From positions 1 through 41,270 of the forward strand of contig JAJFGA010000014.1 of NCBI GenBank assembly GCA_021776375.1: DNA of 41,270 nucleotides. Direction: 5' to 3'. The position numbers and the translations under genes are program-made. The stretch is from Hyphococcus sp. (GTDB lineage Bacteria; Pseudomonadota; Alphaproteobacteria; Caulobacterales; Parvularculaceae). Shown one piece after another: positions 25,692-36,098 of the stretch (positions within the stretch are counted from its first letter, which is position 1; each line of letters begins with the position of its first letter). The notes beneath the pieces were generated by a model. That model was given only the letters and a program-made list of their open reading frames with translations, had not been told where the DNA came from and made no database searches.

Positions 25692-25707
25692 TTAACGATT
25701 GGTTAAC
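25692..25707 (+). promoter_or_regulatory. CtrA box
   Basis: TTAA (25692-25695), seven bases, TTAAC (25703-25707): an exact match to the full CtrA consensus of alphaproteobacteria. It ends 35 bases before the first ATG of the next gene. The position fits the usual overlap with a -35 region, giving transcription near 25737. Confidence 0.7.
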
Positions 25708-25741
25708 GAATGAGACGTTCCATCAAATCTTGAAGTGAAAG

Positions 25742-26506
25742 ATGAGAACCGAACCTATGGCGCATGCGATGATGGAAGTTAAGGACGCCCGGGGGCTACA
25801 GCGCCTCGCGGAGGAAACATCGCGCTCGTTCAGGCCTGCGCGGCCCAAAACCCGATCCCGCGCTGCATTGCTGGAAATGATCGACTTGCTCTCCCGATGG
25901 AGCGCTGCAGGCCTCGCACTCATCGCTGGCATCGCCGTCTATCTGGCCATTATAGCCGGACGCGGCTTTCCCGCTCGCGCCGCAGCATGGATTAGCCTGA
26001 TGGTTTGCGCGATTTGGGTCTGCCGGCGCATGCGCGCGCAATTTCGCTCAGGCGCAGCGATCGCCGCACGCCCATTCCGCTGGCGCGCCTCCTACACATC
26101 ATGCCTCAGCGTCCTCGGCGTAGTTTTTGCCAGCGCCCCAATATTGCTGACGCCACAAGACGCACCAGGCCTGATTAGCCTTCAGGTGATTGTGCTGGTC
26201 ATGCTTGGCGGGTTCGGTGCGGCGTTATTTCACGCCGCACACCCGACCAGCGCCGCCGCCTTCGCCATCCCAGGCGCCCTCTTGCCAACCCTGGCAGCCA
26301 TTCGCGGCGGTGATATGGTTTTAACCTCTGCATTGGCGGCAACTTCTGTGGCCGGATTTGTAGTGGTGATTGCGCTTTCAAGGACAATCGCCCGTAATGC
26401 CGGTCGGCGTAATCCGCGCACGCGGTTTGTGCGCCGCGAAATACTGCCCGCCAACCATTATGTTGAGAACGCCGCGACGCAAACAGCTTCAAAAAACGTT
26501 ATCTAG
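25742..26506 (+). CDS. Unrecognised six-helix inner membrane protein
   Basis: No family recognised. The 254-residue protein has a charged cytoplasmic N-terminus (about 1-45, basic) and about six hydrophobic segments: 53-73, 80-95, 114-133, 142-163, 169-186 and 193-212. The C-terminal tail is basic (ALSRTIARNAGRRNPRTRFVRR). The spacing resembles sensor-type membrane domains, but no output domain follows. A CtrA box lies directly upstream, so cell-cycle control is likely. If transcription begins near 25737, ATG 25757 (residue 6) may be the true start. The glutamate dehydrogenase gene follows after 131 bases on the same strand. Confidence 0.75.
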   Translation: MRTEPMAHAMMEVKDARGLQRLAEETSRSFRPARPKTRSRAALLEMIDLLSRWSAAGLALIAGIAVYLAIIAGRGFPARAAAWISLMVCAIWVCRRMRAQFRSGAAIAARPFRWRASYTSCLSVLGVVFASAPILLTPQDAPGLISLQVIVLVMLGGFGAALFHAAHPTSAAAFAIPGALLPTLAAIRGGDMVLTSALAATSVAGFVVVIALSRTIARNAGRRNPRTRFVRREILPANHYVENAATQTASKNVI

Positions 26507-26637
26507 CAGACTTTTTGTGACATTGTTCGCATACGCAAATTTCTCTGCCGTGCGGCCTCAAATCGTTAGACTTTCCCAAACTCTTCACGTTAAGACGGCT
26601 AGCATGCAGCCATCCTAAAGTTGGGCGAGGAAAGATC

Positions 26638-29600
26638 ATGCCAGAGGGCTTCCTGACCGATATTGACCATGAGATTCTTCAAAAGGTCATCGACCGCGCG
26701 AAAAAGACCAAAACCGGCGATTTCGGCGAAGATGGGGAGCTCACCAAAGCTTTTGCAAGCTATGTTGGCCAACTCGTCTGTTACGCCACTGGCGAAGACA
26801 CAATCTGGTCGAAACCAGAGGCGCTGTTAACGCGCGCCAATGCAAGCTGGGCGCTCGCCGCCACGCGCGAGCCTGAGGGTGATAATGTATCGCTGCGGAT
26901 TGAGGCCGGAAAAGACTGGAACGGCAAACGGCTGGTGCTGGATATCGTTACAGATGACAAACCGTTCCTGGTCGACTCCATTTCTGCGGCCTTATCCGAA
27001 GCTGGCAAGCCACTTTCATTCTTTTCTAACGCCGTTATCGACATCACCCGCGACGATCAGGGCGCCCGCATATCCGACGACATAAGCGGCGGACAGACCA
27101 TGCGGGAATCGATGATCCATGCGGAAATGGATCCTCCGGTTGCCGAAGACGAAATCGACGCGATGCGAGAAGACATACAATGCGTGCTTGATGACGTTGC
27201 TATAGCGGTCGCCGACTGGGAGCCGATGCGCGCACGACTTGCCAGTTGTATCGCGCAATTTGAAAAATCGCGCCTTCCCGGCGTGAAAAAAGAAGACCAA
27301 AAAGAGACGATCGAGTTTCTGAAATGGCTTTGGGATAACCGCTTCGCCTTTCTCGGCGTACGCCGATTTAACAGCGCAACCTCAGGCGACGATCTCACGC
27401 TTGTACATGATAAAGCCGAAGATCTGGGGGTTTTGAAAGACCCAAACCGCGCCTTTTTGAAATCAACCTTCCTTCCCTCAGGCGAACTCTCTCCTCCGGC
27501 TGAAGCTTTCCTGAGGTCGAATGAGCCGCTGATTGTTGCAAAGTCAAACACGAAATCATTCGTTCACCGGCGCGTTCAAATGGATTATGTCGGTGTAAAG
27601 ACCTACTCTCTGGACGGCAGCGTGACCGGCGAGCAATGGTTTATCGGCTTGTTTACAGCAGACGCTTATAACCGGCCAGCGACCGACATCCCCCTGATCC
27701 GAGCCAAGGTTCAAGCTGTTGTTGATACGGTTGCGTTTCATCCCGGCGGTCACAATGAAAAAGCCCTGGTCAATATTTTAGAAACTTACCCCCGCAACGA
27801 GCTCTTTCAGATTGATATCGACGCGCTTCGCGAAGTCAGTCTTGGCATTCTCAGGCTATTCAAAAGGCCGCGCGCCAAACTGTTTTTGCGCCGGGATAGG
27901 TTTGACCGATTCATTTCGGCGCTGGTCTTCATTCCGCGAGACCGTTTCAACTCCGACACTCGCGAGGCGATTGGCCAATTGCTGGCCAATACTTATGGCG
28001 GACACATCATGAGCTTCGCGCCATTTTTTGGCGATGCAACGCTGGTCCGGGTGCATTTCATCATCAGTATCGGCCCAGGTGCGCCGGAAGGCCCTGGCGT
28101 CGGCGAGCTGACACTACAGATTCGTGAAATTTGCCGCGACTGGAGTGATGATCTGCTTGAGGCAATGCGGTCCGCTCATGACGGCGTGACGCCAGCAGCG
28201 CTTTTTCAAAAATATGAAAAAGCATTTGGCGCCGGCTATAAGGAACGCTCTGAGTTAGGCGAAACATTACAAGACATCGCTTGCCTGGAAGCGCTCGACG
28301 AGCAGCCATATGTTTTGCGCGCCTACCGCTTTGAAAATGACCCCAACGAAGTTGTGCGCCTTAAAATATATCGCCGCGACGGCCCGCTGCCGCTGTCGAA
28401 ATTAATCCCAACTATTGAAAATCTTGGCCTCAATGTCATTCAGGAGGCCGGCTATCGGGTTGCTGCGGAAACAGATGGAGATATGTGGATTCACGACTTC
28501 CACACTGAGCAGCACAAAAATCAATCGATTGACCTGAACGAAGTTAAACAGGCTTTCGAGGACACAATGCTCGCCGTACTCGAGAGGCGTTCCGAAGACG
28601 ACCGCTTCAATGCACTTGTTCTGACCGCAGGCATCAACTGGCGCGAAGCCTGGATTTTGCGCGCCGCCGCCAAACATCATGTCCAAGCGGGCTTTGCCTA
28701 TTCGCAAGCTTATATGGAAGATGCACTTTCCAACAACCCGGCAATTGCGCGTGATCTGATCGCTGCTTTCCACGCAAGGTTTAACCCAGCGGGCGCGCGC
28801 GATGCTGGCAAACGCAAACTCGACACGCAAAAAGCCGACAACGTCGTTTTGGAAAGCCTCAACGATGTTGAAAGTCTTGCCGATGACAGAATTTTCCGGC
28901 GCTTCCTCAACCTCTTTTCCGCTATCACGCGAACGAACTATTACCAAAAAGCTGATGGCCAAAATCCGAAGCCCTATATCTCGTTCAAGATTGACAGTCA
29001 TAAGCTCGATGAACTTCCCGATCCCCGCCCCTATCGCGAAATTTTCGTATCCGGGCCAGTTGTCGATGGCGTGCATTTACGCTTTGGCGCCGTCGCCCGC
29101 GGCGGGTTGCGCTGGTCGGACCGGAGAGAGGACTTTCGCACCGAAGTGCTGGGGCTGGTCAAAGCCCAGAAAGTCAAAAATGCGGTTATCGTTCCAACCG
29201 GATCAAAGGGTGGTTTTTATCCGAAACAACTGCCGCAGGCCGGCGACCGGACGGCAATATTTGAAGCCGGACGCGAGGCGTACAAACTATTTATTCGCGG
29301 CCTGCTCGACCTGACAGACAATATTGTTCAAGGGAAAATCAAACCACCGGCCGATACCGTATTGTGGGATGAACCTGACCCCTATCTTGTAGTGGCTGCC
29401 GATAAGGGCACGGCGCAGTTCTCCGACACGGCCAATGCAATTTCAGATGAATATGGCTTCTGGTTAGGAGACGCATTCGCATCCGGCGGCTCAGTCGGCT
29501 ACGACCACAAAGTCATGGGCATCACCGCACGCGGCGCCTGGGAAGCGGTGAAACGGCATTTTCGCGAACTTGGCAAAGATATTCAAACCGAGCCCTTTAC

Positions 29601-31533
29601 CGCCGCCGGTGTTGGCGACATGTCGGGCGATGTCTTTGGCAACGGAATGTTGCTGTCAAAACAAACGAAGCTGATTGCGGCGTTTGATCACCGCGATATC
29701 TTTATCGACCCCGATCCTAACCCGGCAAAATCCTATGCGGAACGCGCACGCCTGTTCGACCTGCCCCGCAGTTCCTGGCAAGACTATGACGGCAAACTTA
29801 TTTCCAAAGGCGGCGGCGTATTTTCACGATCAGCGAAATCGATTTCGCTGACGCCAGAGATCAAATCCTTGCTCGGCGTTGCTGCTGACAAGCTGACGCC
29901 GAACGAATTGATAACCGCTATCCTTAAAGCGCCGGTCGAGCTCTTCTGGCTGGGCGGGATCGGGACTTATTTCAAAGCAGAGGGTGAAGAAAACTGGCGG
30001 GTTGGCGACCGGGCCAATGACGCCGTGCGGATCAACGCAAGCCAGAGCGGCGCCAAAGTCATCGGCGAAGGCGCTAATCTCGGTCTTACCCAACTTGCAC
30101 GTATTGAGTTTGCGCATGCTGGCGGATGCATCAACACAGACGCAATCGACAACTCTGCCGGCGTTGATTCATCGGACCATGAGGTCAATATTAAAATCCT
30201 GCTATCGTCGGCGATTGAACACGGTGAGTTGAAACCAGAAGACCGCAATGATCTTCTCGCCTCAATGACGGATGATGTGGCCGATTATGTCCTGCGCCAC
30301 AATTATGAACAGACCTGCGCCGTCTCCCAGATAGCGGCGACGGCGACGGCCGATCTCGAAATTCATGCACGGCTTATGACGACGCTCGAACGCAATGGCC
30401 GGCTCAACCGTGCGCTTGAATATCTACCAGCACAAGACGATATCATTACGCTACGCCAACAACAGGCCGGGCTGACGCGGCCTGAAATTTCGGTGGTGCT
30501 GGCTTATGCAAAGCTTTGGCTTTTTGATGAACTCCTGGAATCCAACGCCCCTGACGATCCCGCCTTTGAAGCTGAGCTCTTTGCATATTTCCCAGAGGCG
30601 CTCCACCATTTCGCAACCCCAGTTACCAGCCATCAACTACGCCGAGAAATTATTGCAACCAGGCTCTCCAACGAGATCGTCAACTCTTGTGGAATCACCT
30701 TTGTGCAGCGTGTCGTTGAGGCCACCAGCCTTGATTTCTCAGCGGTCGCTCTTGCCTACGAGACTGCCCGGCGGATTTATAAGCTTGATAATTTTGCAGC
30801 CGCGATCAATGCACTCGACAACAAAGCCCCCGCCAAAATGCAGATTGCGCTGTATATTGAAGTGTCAACCTTGCTTCGCGGGCAGGTTTTCCAATTGTTG
30901 AGCGCACACCGATCCCAAGGCGTAGCCCATGGCCTAAGCATCGAAGAGGCGGCTGCAAAATACCAGGCGCCGGTCGCGCAGTTCAGAAAAGCACTGCCTG
31001 AAATCTTAACTACCGAGGCGACAAAAGCGCTTGAGGAGCGTATTGATTATTGGGTCAGCGAGGGGGCTTCGAAAACAGTCGCCCGACAGGCCGCCGCTCT
31101 TCCGGCGATGGAATATGCGCTCGACATTATCGACCTTGCAGAAGATACCGGATGGTCAAACCCTAGCGCTGGCTGCGTTTATTTTGCCGTTGGTCGGTCA
31201 TTTGGATTCGACGCGCTGCGTGAAAAAGCCAGAAACACACCGCCGGTCGATCACTATGATAACATCGCCATACGCCAGATTACCGAAGACCTTGCCGCAA
31301 AGCAGCGCACGCTAACCAAATCGATCATCGCGTTTACTCATTCTGAACCGAAAAGCGCGCCGGCCGAATGGGCCCACAAACTTCTCGCTCAATGGGAAGA
31401 AACATTTGACGCGGCAGCCAGCCAGTTCCACGATGTTTCGGCTGAGCTCGACCTTTCAGGACCGGTCAGCGTTGGCAAGTTTGCGCTTTTTGCCCGTAAA
31501 GTCGATGAGCTGATTGCGCAGACCCAGGCTTAA
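26638..31533 (+). CDS. gdhZ: NAD-specific glutamate dehydrogenase, large type
   Basis: Oxidises glutamate to 2-oxoglutarate and ammonium with NAD, linking amino acids to the TCA cycle. At 1631 residues it belongs to the about 180-kDa class. The long N-terminal half has ACT-like regulatory parts (for example LVLDIVTDDKPFLVDSISAA near 100). The catalytic part holds GAVARGGLRWSDRREDFRTE (about 817-836) and the lysine motif PTGSKGGF (about 853), then KVIGEGANLGLTQLARIEFA in the NAD-binding part. AGGAAAG precedes the ATG. The Caulobacter counterpart GdhZ also regulates FtsZ; the same role here is an inference. It is convergent with purH, only 11 bases apart. Confidence 0.96.
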   Translation: MPEGFLTDIDHEILQKVIDRAKKTKTGDFGEDGELTKAFASYVGQLVCYATGEDTIWSKPEALLTRANASWALAATREPEGDNVSLRIEAGKDWNGKRLVLDIVTDDKPFLVDSISAALSEAGKPLSFFSNAVIDITRDDQGARISDDISGGQTMRESMIHAEMDPPVAEDEIDAMREDIQCVLDDVAIAVADWEPMRARLASCIAQFEKSRLPGVKKEDQKETIEFLKWLWDNRFAFLGVRRFNSATSGDDLTLVHDKAEDLGVLKDPNRAFLKSTFLPSGELSPPAEAFLRSNEPLIVAKSNTKSFVHRRVQMDYVGVKTYSLDGSVTGEQWFIGLFTADAYNRPATDIPLIRAKVQAVVDTVAFHPGGHNEKALVNILETYPRNELFQIDIDALREVSLGILRLFKRPRAKLFLRRDRFDRFISALVFIPRDRFNSDTREAIGQLLANTYGGHIMSFAPFFGDATLVRVHFIISIGPGAPEGPGVGELTLQIREICRDWSDDLLEAMRSAHDGVTPAALFQKYEKAFGAGYKERSELGETLQDIACLEALDEQPYVLRAYRFENDPNEVVRLKIYRRDGPLPLSKLIPTIENLGLNVIQEAGYRVAAETDGDMWIHDFHTEQHKNQSIDLNEVKQAFEDTMLAVLERRSEDDRFNALVLTAGINWREAWILRAAAKHHVQAGFAYSQAYMEDALSNNPAIARDLIAAFHARFNPAGARDAGKRKLDTQKADNVVLESLNDVESLADDRIFRRFLNLFSAITRTNYYQKADGQNPKPYISFKIDSHKLDELPDPRPYREIFVSGPVVDGVHLRFGAVARGGLRWSDRREDFRTEVLGLVKAQKVKNAVIVPTGSKGGFYPKQLPQAGDRTAIFEAGREAYKLFIRGLLDLTDNIVQGKIKPPADTVLWDEPDPYLVVAADKGTAQFSDTANAISDEYGFWLGDAFASGGSVGYDHKVMGITARGAWEAVKRHFRELGKDIQTEPFTAAGVGDMSGDVFGNGMLLSKQTKLIAAFDHRDIFIDPDPNPAKSYAERARLFDLPRSSWQDYDGKLISKGGGVFSRSAKSISLTPEIKSLLGVAADKLTPNELITAILKAPVELFWLGGIGTYFKAEGEENWRVGDRANDAVRINASQSGAKVIGEGANLGLTQLARIEFAHAGGCINTDAIDNSAGVDSSDHEVNIKILLSSAIEHGELKPEDRNDLLASMTDDVADYVLRHNYEQTCAVSQIAATATADLEIHARLMTTLERNGRLNRALEYLPAQDDIITLRQQQAGLTRPEISVVLAYAKLWLFDELLESNAPDDPAFEAELFAYFPEALHHFATPVTSHQLRREIIATRLSNEIVNSCGITFVQRVVEATSLDFSAVALAYETARRIYKLDNFAAAINALDNKAPAKMQIALYIEVSTLLRGQVFQLLSAHRSQGVAHGLSIEEAAAKYQAPVAQFRKALPEILTTEATKALEERIDYWVSEGASKTVARQAAALPAMEYALDIIDLAEDTGWSNPSAGCVYFAVGRSFGFDALREKARNTPPVDHYDNIAIRQITEDLAAKQRTLTKSIIAFTHSEPKSAPAEWAHKLLAQWEETFDAAASQFHDVSAELDLSGPVSVGKFALFARKVDELIAQTQA

Positions 31534-31544
31534 GCGCTGCGCGG

Positions 31545-33128
31545 TTAATGCCTGAAATGGCGCATACCGGTAAACACCATCGCCAAACCGGCCTGATCGG
31601 CGGCGGCTATGACCTCAGCGTCACGCATTGATCCGCCCGGCTGAATAACCGCGGTGGCGCCAGCTTCTGCTGCGCTCAACAACCCATCCGCAAACGGAAA
31701 GAACGCGTCAGAGGCGACAACCGATCCTTGCGTCAGCGGTTCGCTCGCGCCGCAAGCTTCAGCCGCATCCATCGCTTTGCGCGCTGCAATCCGGCTTGAA
31801 TCGAGGCGGCTCATCTGACCGGCGCCAATCCCCACCGCCGCACCATTTTTTACGTAAACAATCGCATTTGACTTCACATGCTTCGCAATTCGGAATGCAA
31901 CCAGCATATCGTCGATTTCCTGATCCGTCGGCGCGCGTTTTGTAACGACCTTAAGGTCGTTGCGCGTTGTGCAGGCATTGTCCTTTGACTGAACCAAAAA
32001 CCCTCCGGCAATCGGCTTTAGCAGGAGCCCGCCTGCCTTTACGTCCGGCACACCGCCGGCAAGCAGCAGGCGTAGATTTTTCTTTCCCGAAAAAACTTCA
32101 ATCGCATCATCATCTGCATCCGGCGCAATCACAACTTCGGTGAACACCTCAATTATTTTTGTCGCCAGCGCGCGCGTCAGCGTCTGATTGATCGCCACAA
32201 TACCGCCAAAGGCTGAGACTGGGTCACAGCGCAGCGCGCTTTCATAGGCTGACAAAAGATCAGGCGCGGTCGCCACCCCACAAGGATTTGCATGCTTAAT
32301 GATCGCGACGGTCGGCGTTCGAGGGTCAAATTCCGCAATCAGCTCATAGGCGGCATCCGTGTCGTTGAGATTATTATAGGACAGCGCTTTGCCCTGGAGC
32401 TGGCGCGCGGTCGCAACGCCCGGACGGGGATCGCCGGTTTTATACAAAGCCGCCGTTTGATGTGGGTTCTCGCCATATCGCAACTCATTGGCGAGCGTGC
32501 CGCCAACGGAGAAATTTCGCGTGTAGAGGTCGCCGGTCTCTTCACGAAACCATGCCGCAATGGCGCTGTCATAAGCCGCAGTCATGGCAAAGGCTTTCAA
32601 CGCAAAATTCTTTTTTGTCGCTGCGCTTAAACCGTTCATGGATTCAATTTCGCCAGCGGCGCGGTCATAATCGGCAGGGTCGGTAACGACGCCTACAAAA
32701 CGGTGATTCTTCGCCGCCGCGCGGATCATCGCCGGTCCGCCAATATCGATATTTTCAACGCAATCATCATACCCGCCACCACCGCGAACGGTTTGCTCAA
32801 ATGGATAGAGGTTGACCACCAGAAGGTCGATCGCCTCAATCGCGTGATCCTCCATCGATTGACGATGCTCGGCCTTGTCGCGCAGCGCCAGCAAACCGCC
32901 ATGCACGCGCGGGTGCAGCGTCTTGATGCGTCCGTCCATCATCTCCGGAAAGTCTGTAAGCGCCGCCACATCGCGCACCACCAGGCCCGCATCGCGCAGC
33001 GACGACGCAGTACCGCCTGTTGAGACAAGCTCGATCCCGGCCGCCGACAGCCGGCGCGCAAATTCCGTTAGCCCTGTCTTGTCGGAAACCGACAACAGCG
33101 CCCGTCGAACGGGGGTTTGCTCGGTCAT
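31545..33128 (-). CDS. purH: Bifunctional AICAR formyltransferase/IMP cyclohydrolase
   Basis: Carries out the last two steps of IMP synthesis. The protein has 527 residues, full length. The N-terminal cyclohydrolase (MGS-like) domain contains [10 protein letters not shown] (11-20) and [14 protein letters not shown] (65-78). The formyltransferase part holds [14 protein letters not shown], the KHANPCGVA catalytic Lys-His region and a C-terminal [10 protein letters not shown] followed by [10 protein letters not shown]. It is the last gene of the minus-strand row rpe, heparinase-like, CapD-like, purH. ATG 33128. No clear terminator lies before the convergent glutamate dehydrogenase end. Confidence 0.98.
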   Translation of the reverse strand: MTEQTPVRRALLSVSDKTGLTEFARRLSAAGIELVSTGGTASSLRDAGLVVRDVAALTDFPEMMDGRIKTLHPRVHGGLLALRDKAEHRQSMEDHAIEAIDLLVVNLYPFEQTVRGGGGYDDCVENIDIGGPAMIRAAAKNHRFVGVVTDPADYDRAAGEIESMNGLSAATKKNFALKAFAMTAAYDSAIAAWFREETGDLYTRNFSVGGTLANELRYGENPHQTAALYKTGDPRPGVATARQLQGKALSYNNLNDTDAAYELIAEFDPRTPTVAIIKHANPCGVATAPDLLSAYESALRCDPVSAFGGIVAINQTLTRALATKIIEVFTEVVIAPDADDDAIEVFSGKKNLRLLLAGGVPDVKAGGLLLKPIAGGFLVQSKDNACTTRNDLKVVTKRAPTDQEIDDMLVAFRIAKHVKSNAIVYVKNGAAVGIGAGQMSRLDSSRIAARKAMDAAEACGASEPLTQGSVVASDAFFPFADGLLSAAEAGATAVIQPGGSMRDAEVIAAADQAGLAMVFTGMRHFRH

Positions 33129-33173
33129 TTGGTCACCATTATTCTAAAGCGTTTTAATTGATTTGCTGTAACA

Positions 33174-34394
33174 TTATTTGCTTGGCTGATTGCCCGCATG
33201 TGCGGAATTGGAGGTTGGCGCACTAAATTCCGGCACCAGATGATGCACGGCTTCGTCAAGCGCATCTTGATCGCCAATCCTCGCAAATTTGATGACATCT
33301 TCAAGGCGTGGCATCAAAAGCGGAAGGTCGATCATAGCGGGTGACGCGAGCAGAACGCCGTCGGCGCCGGTCTTCACCAGCTTATCGGTATCGAGAAAGA
33401 TTTCCTCAAACAGTTTCTCGCCGGGGCGAAGCCCTGTGAATTTGATTTCAATATCGGTCCCGACTTTCAACTCATGAGCTTCAATCATGCGTTTGGCGAG
33501 GTCGAGAATCTTTACCGGATCGCCCATATCGAGAACAAATATGCGCCCGTCATGCGTGACAATGGTTTTTTCGGCAACATCAAGGCTGGCCGCCCGCAAA
33601 ACCAACTGAACCGCTTCACTGGTGATCATAAAATAACGCAAGATCTCGGGATGAGTGACCGTTATCGGACCGCCGTGTTCAATTTGCCGCGTGAACAAGG
33701 GCGCCACCGATCCGGTCGAGCCCAGTACATTGCCAAATCGGACGGTCACAAAACGCGTGTCGTTTTGTGCGACATCAAGAGCTTGCGCATAAAGTTCTGC
33801 GATGCGTTTTGTTGCCCCCATGAAACTTGTTGGGTTTACCGCCTTGTCGGTTGAAATAAAGACAACGCTGGACGCGCCGTTCTCCATCGCCGCATCAAAC
33901 ACGCTCCTTGCGCCAAACACATTTGTAAGCGCGCCGGCGCAACGGTTTTCTTCAACGATTGGAACATGCTTGAAGGCCGCTGCATGAACGACAAATTCCG
34001 GTGCATGTCGCTCGAATACACGGTGAAGGTGGTGGGTGTTGCAGATATCGGTGAGTGAGGAAGATATCAGCGCCCCATAGCCGGCTTCGCGAAGCTCCAA
34101 GTCAATCTGATAAAGTGCAAATTCTGAATTATCGACCAGCGCGAGATGGGCGGGGCCAAAAGCTGCAATCTGGCGCGCTAATTCCGAGCCAATGGTGCCG
34201 CCCGCGCCGGTTACCAGAACCCGACGGCCAGCAATCAGCTTTCGTGCTGCACGCTGGTCAATCTTGCGCGGCGGTCGCGGCAGCAGATAGGACAGGTCAG
34301 CATTTGTTGATGCTTTTCTCGGCGTTTGCTTGTCGTCGAACTTCCGAAAAAGCTCAGAAAAGCCGTCAAAAATATTCGCCATCCCGATACCCAT
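33174..34394 (-). CDS. CapD/WbpM-like nucleotide-sugar dehydratase, short form
   Basis: SDR enzyme of about 406 residues, of the polysaccharide-biosynthesis dehydratase family (UDP-GlcNAc 4,6-dehydratase-like). It lacks the usual N-terminal membrane helices of WbpM/CapD; residues 1-55 are charged instead. Visible are the NAD loop TGAGGTIGSELARQ (62-75) and FISTDKAVNPTSFMGATKR (179-197). The catalytic Tyr of normal SDRs is Met192, with Lys196 kept, as known for the large WbpM-type dehydratases. The sugar substrate is unknown. Start is ambiguous: ATG 34394, ATG 34382 or TTG 34400. It sits between a heparinase-like gene and purH. Confidence 0.88.
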   Translation of the reverse strand: MGIGMANIFDGFSELFRKFDDKQTPRKASTNADLSYLLPRPPRKIDQRAARKLIAGRRVLVTGAGGTIGSELARQIAAFGPAHLALVDNSEFALYQIDLELREAGYGALISSSLTDICNTHHLHRVFERHAPEFVVHAAAFKHVPIVEENRCAGALTNVFGARSVFDAAMENGASSVVFISTDKAVNPTSFMGATKRIAELYAQALDVAQNDTRFVTVRFGNVLGSTGSVAPLFTRQIEHGGPITVTHPEILRYFMITSEAVQLVLRAASLDVAEKTIVTHDGRIFVLDMGDPVKILDLAKRMIEAHELKVGTDIEIKFTGLRPGEKLFEEIFLDTDKLVKTGADGVLLASPAMIDLPLLMPRLEDVIKFARIGDQDALDEAVHHLVPEFSAPTSNSAHAGNQPSK

Positions 34395-34447
34395 TACCAA
34401 CTGTCCGACCGCCGGAGGTTAACCAAGGCGCGGCATCAAGGCCAGCC

Positions 34448-36094
34448 TCATACTGCATCTTGCCGACGCAATCCCCACTTGATCGAAAGACTGCGCGCCG
34501 AGGGCTTAAATCGCGCGCCGCGGATGATGATTTGCTCGGTAGATACCGGTGCGCCGCCATCGCCGCAATAGGCGCTTTTTTCCAGCTCCAGCGCGCTGCA
34601 ATTGGACTTAAACCGCCACCCTTCCTTGTTTGGCGCCAGCAAAATAACGGAGCGCTTATCGCGAGCAAGGGAGGCGCGTATCGATGGATGCAGGTGAAAC
34701 CGCCACACCGCCGCCGACAGGACATCATGCGGCAGATTGGCGAGGAACTCTTCACCCCGCAAATCAGCACCGCCGGAGGAAAGATAAAGCCGGCGCATGT
34801 AACTCGCATTGGTCGCATCAGCGAGGATGAATTGCCGCTCACATTCCAGCAGCTGCCCTTTGGCGTCCTCAGCCCGGCGGTGCGCAACCGGCCCGAAGGT
34901 CGGCGCCGAAAAATCGTCCTCAAAGCAAAGCGCTGAATGCGCCGCGCGCTTTTCCAGCGCCTTGCGCCATTGCGCCGCGCGATGACCGCCATTGCCGCAA
35001 TTGCCGAAAATCCGGCTGCGCCCGGAGGAAAAATGAAACGAGCCCGCACTCTTATAGCGCTGCGCGCCGCTGTCGTCGCCCGTATCGACGATCACCATCG
35101 TCCGCCCGGCCAGGAGTTTGTGGTAGCCGGAATGGCGGGCGAAGCTGGCCGGGGCAACCTCCGGGTTAACCGCTTTGTGAATGGCAAGCACCGCGCGCCC
35201 GTCATCTTCGTAACCGCCATTGAACACTGCAAGCCGCCCGTCGGCGCAGCGAAAAAACGCAGCCATCGCATTGGCGCGCAGAACCGTGTGCCGCAAAAAT
35301 CCCGGTGGCTGAAACCCGCGCGTTTCAATCGCTTTGATCACCGTCTGCAAACGCACAGCGAGCTTTAGCTGGCGTGAAGGGTTGCGGCTGATATGGCCGC
35401 CATCGGCGCGCAGTTGCAATCGCAATTCCCGGCGCGCCATTTCTATGCCGCGCTCGGCCGGGCTCTCACATCCGGGTAGGCAATAGCCGGCGACGCAAAG
35501 CCCCAGTGCAGTCATCAACCGATCAAATCCGGTCTCCGCCCTGTGCGCGGTGTAAGCGAGGTGGCGTGTCTGGCGCGCCATCGCCGACAGCACGCGGCTG
35601 CGCCATAAAGCATCACGCTGAGCCAGCAATAACGGGTGGTGCGCGCACATTTGCACCAGGCGTTCAGACACCGAATAAGGGTCCCACGCATAGGCCGACC
35701 ATTTTTCATAATTGTCGAGCCAGGCCTTCAGGAGTAAGCGCGCCATCGGTCCGCCCGCCTCGCCCAGCGCCTCCAGATGGCGCAGCCAGGCAAATTCCTG
35801 AAGGAAAGCATCCAGCGGTCCATCGCGCCGCGCCAATGTCCAAATCGTCTCAAGCTCGCCTTCGCAGTCGATCACCTCATCGCCCAGCGCGAGGCGCCCG
35901 CGGGCGAAAGACTGCGCGAAGTCTTTATCCGGCGTGAACGGATCATCGGGCTGAAACAACAGCCGGTCCGGCGCCGGGCCGCGCAGCCGCGCCTGATAAA
36001 ACGGGCTTTCGCCCCATGCTTTCTGAACCCGGCCGAGCACATCGCGCGGACCGCTATTGGCTGTTGCGTTGCGTGGTTTCGGTGCGCTTGCCAT
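34448..36094 (-). CDS. Heparinase II/III-like protein
   Basis: Protein of 548 residues of the heparinase II/III family common in alphaproteobacteria next to purH or rpe. The N-terminal half is an (alpha/alpha) toroid region (for example WLRHLEALGEAGGPMARLLLKAWLD and CAHHPLLLAQRDALWRSRVLSAMARQ). The C-terminal half is beta-rich, with RHSGYHKLLAGRTMVIVDTGDD and SGRSRIFGNCGN. No signal peptide is visible, so action on cytoplasmic or envelope-linked glycans is open; the true substrate in this group is not established. It follows rpe by 4 bases, strong evidence for co-transcription. Confidence 0.9.
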   Translation of the reverse strand: MASAPKPRNATANSGPRDVLGRVQKAWGESPFYQARLRGPAPDRLLFQPDDPFTPDKDFAQSFARGRLALGDEVIDCEGELETIWTLARRDGPLDAFLQEFAWLRHLEALGEAGGPMARLLLKAWLDNYEKWSAYAWDPYSVSERLVQMCAHHPLLLAQRDALWRSRVLSAMARQTRHLAYTAHRAETGFDRLMTALGLCVAGYCLPGCESPAERGIEMARRELRLQLRADGGHISRNPSRQLKLAVRLQTVIKAIETRGFQPPGFLRHTVLRANAMAAFFRCADGRLAVFNGGYEDDGRAVLAIHKAVNPEVAPASFARHSGYHKLLAGRTMVIVDTGDDSGAQRYKSAGSFHFSSGRSRIFGNCGNGGHRAAQWRKALEKRAAHSALCFEDDFSAPTFGPVAHRRAEDAKGQLLECERQFILADATNASYMRRLYLSSGGADLRGEEFLANLPHDVLSAAVWRFHLHPSIRASLARDKRSVILLAPNKEGWRFKSNCSALELEKSAYCGDGGAPVSTEQIIIRGARFKPSARSLSIKWGLRRQDAV

Positions 36095-36098
36095 CGGT

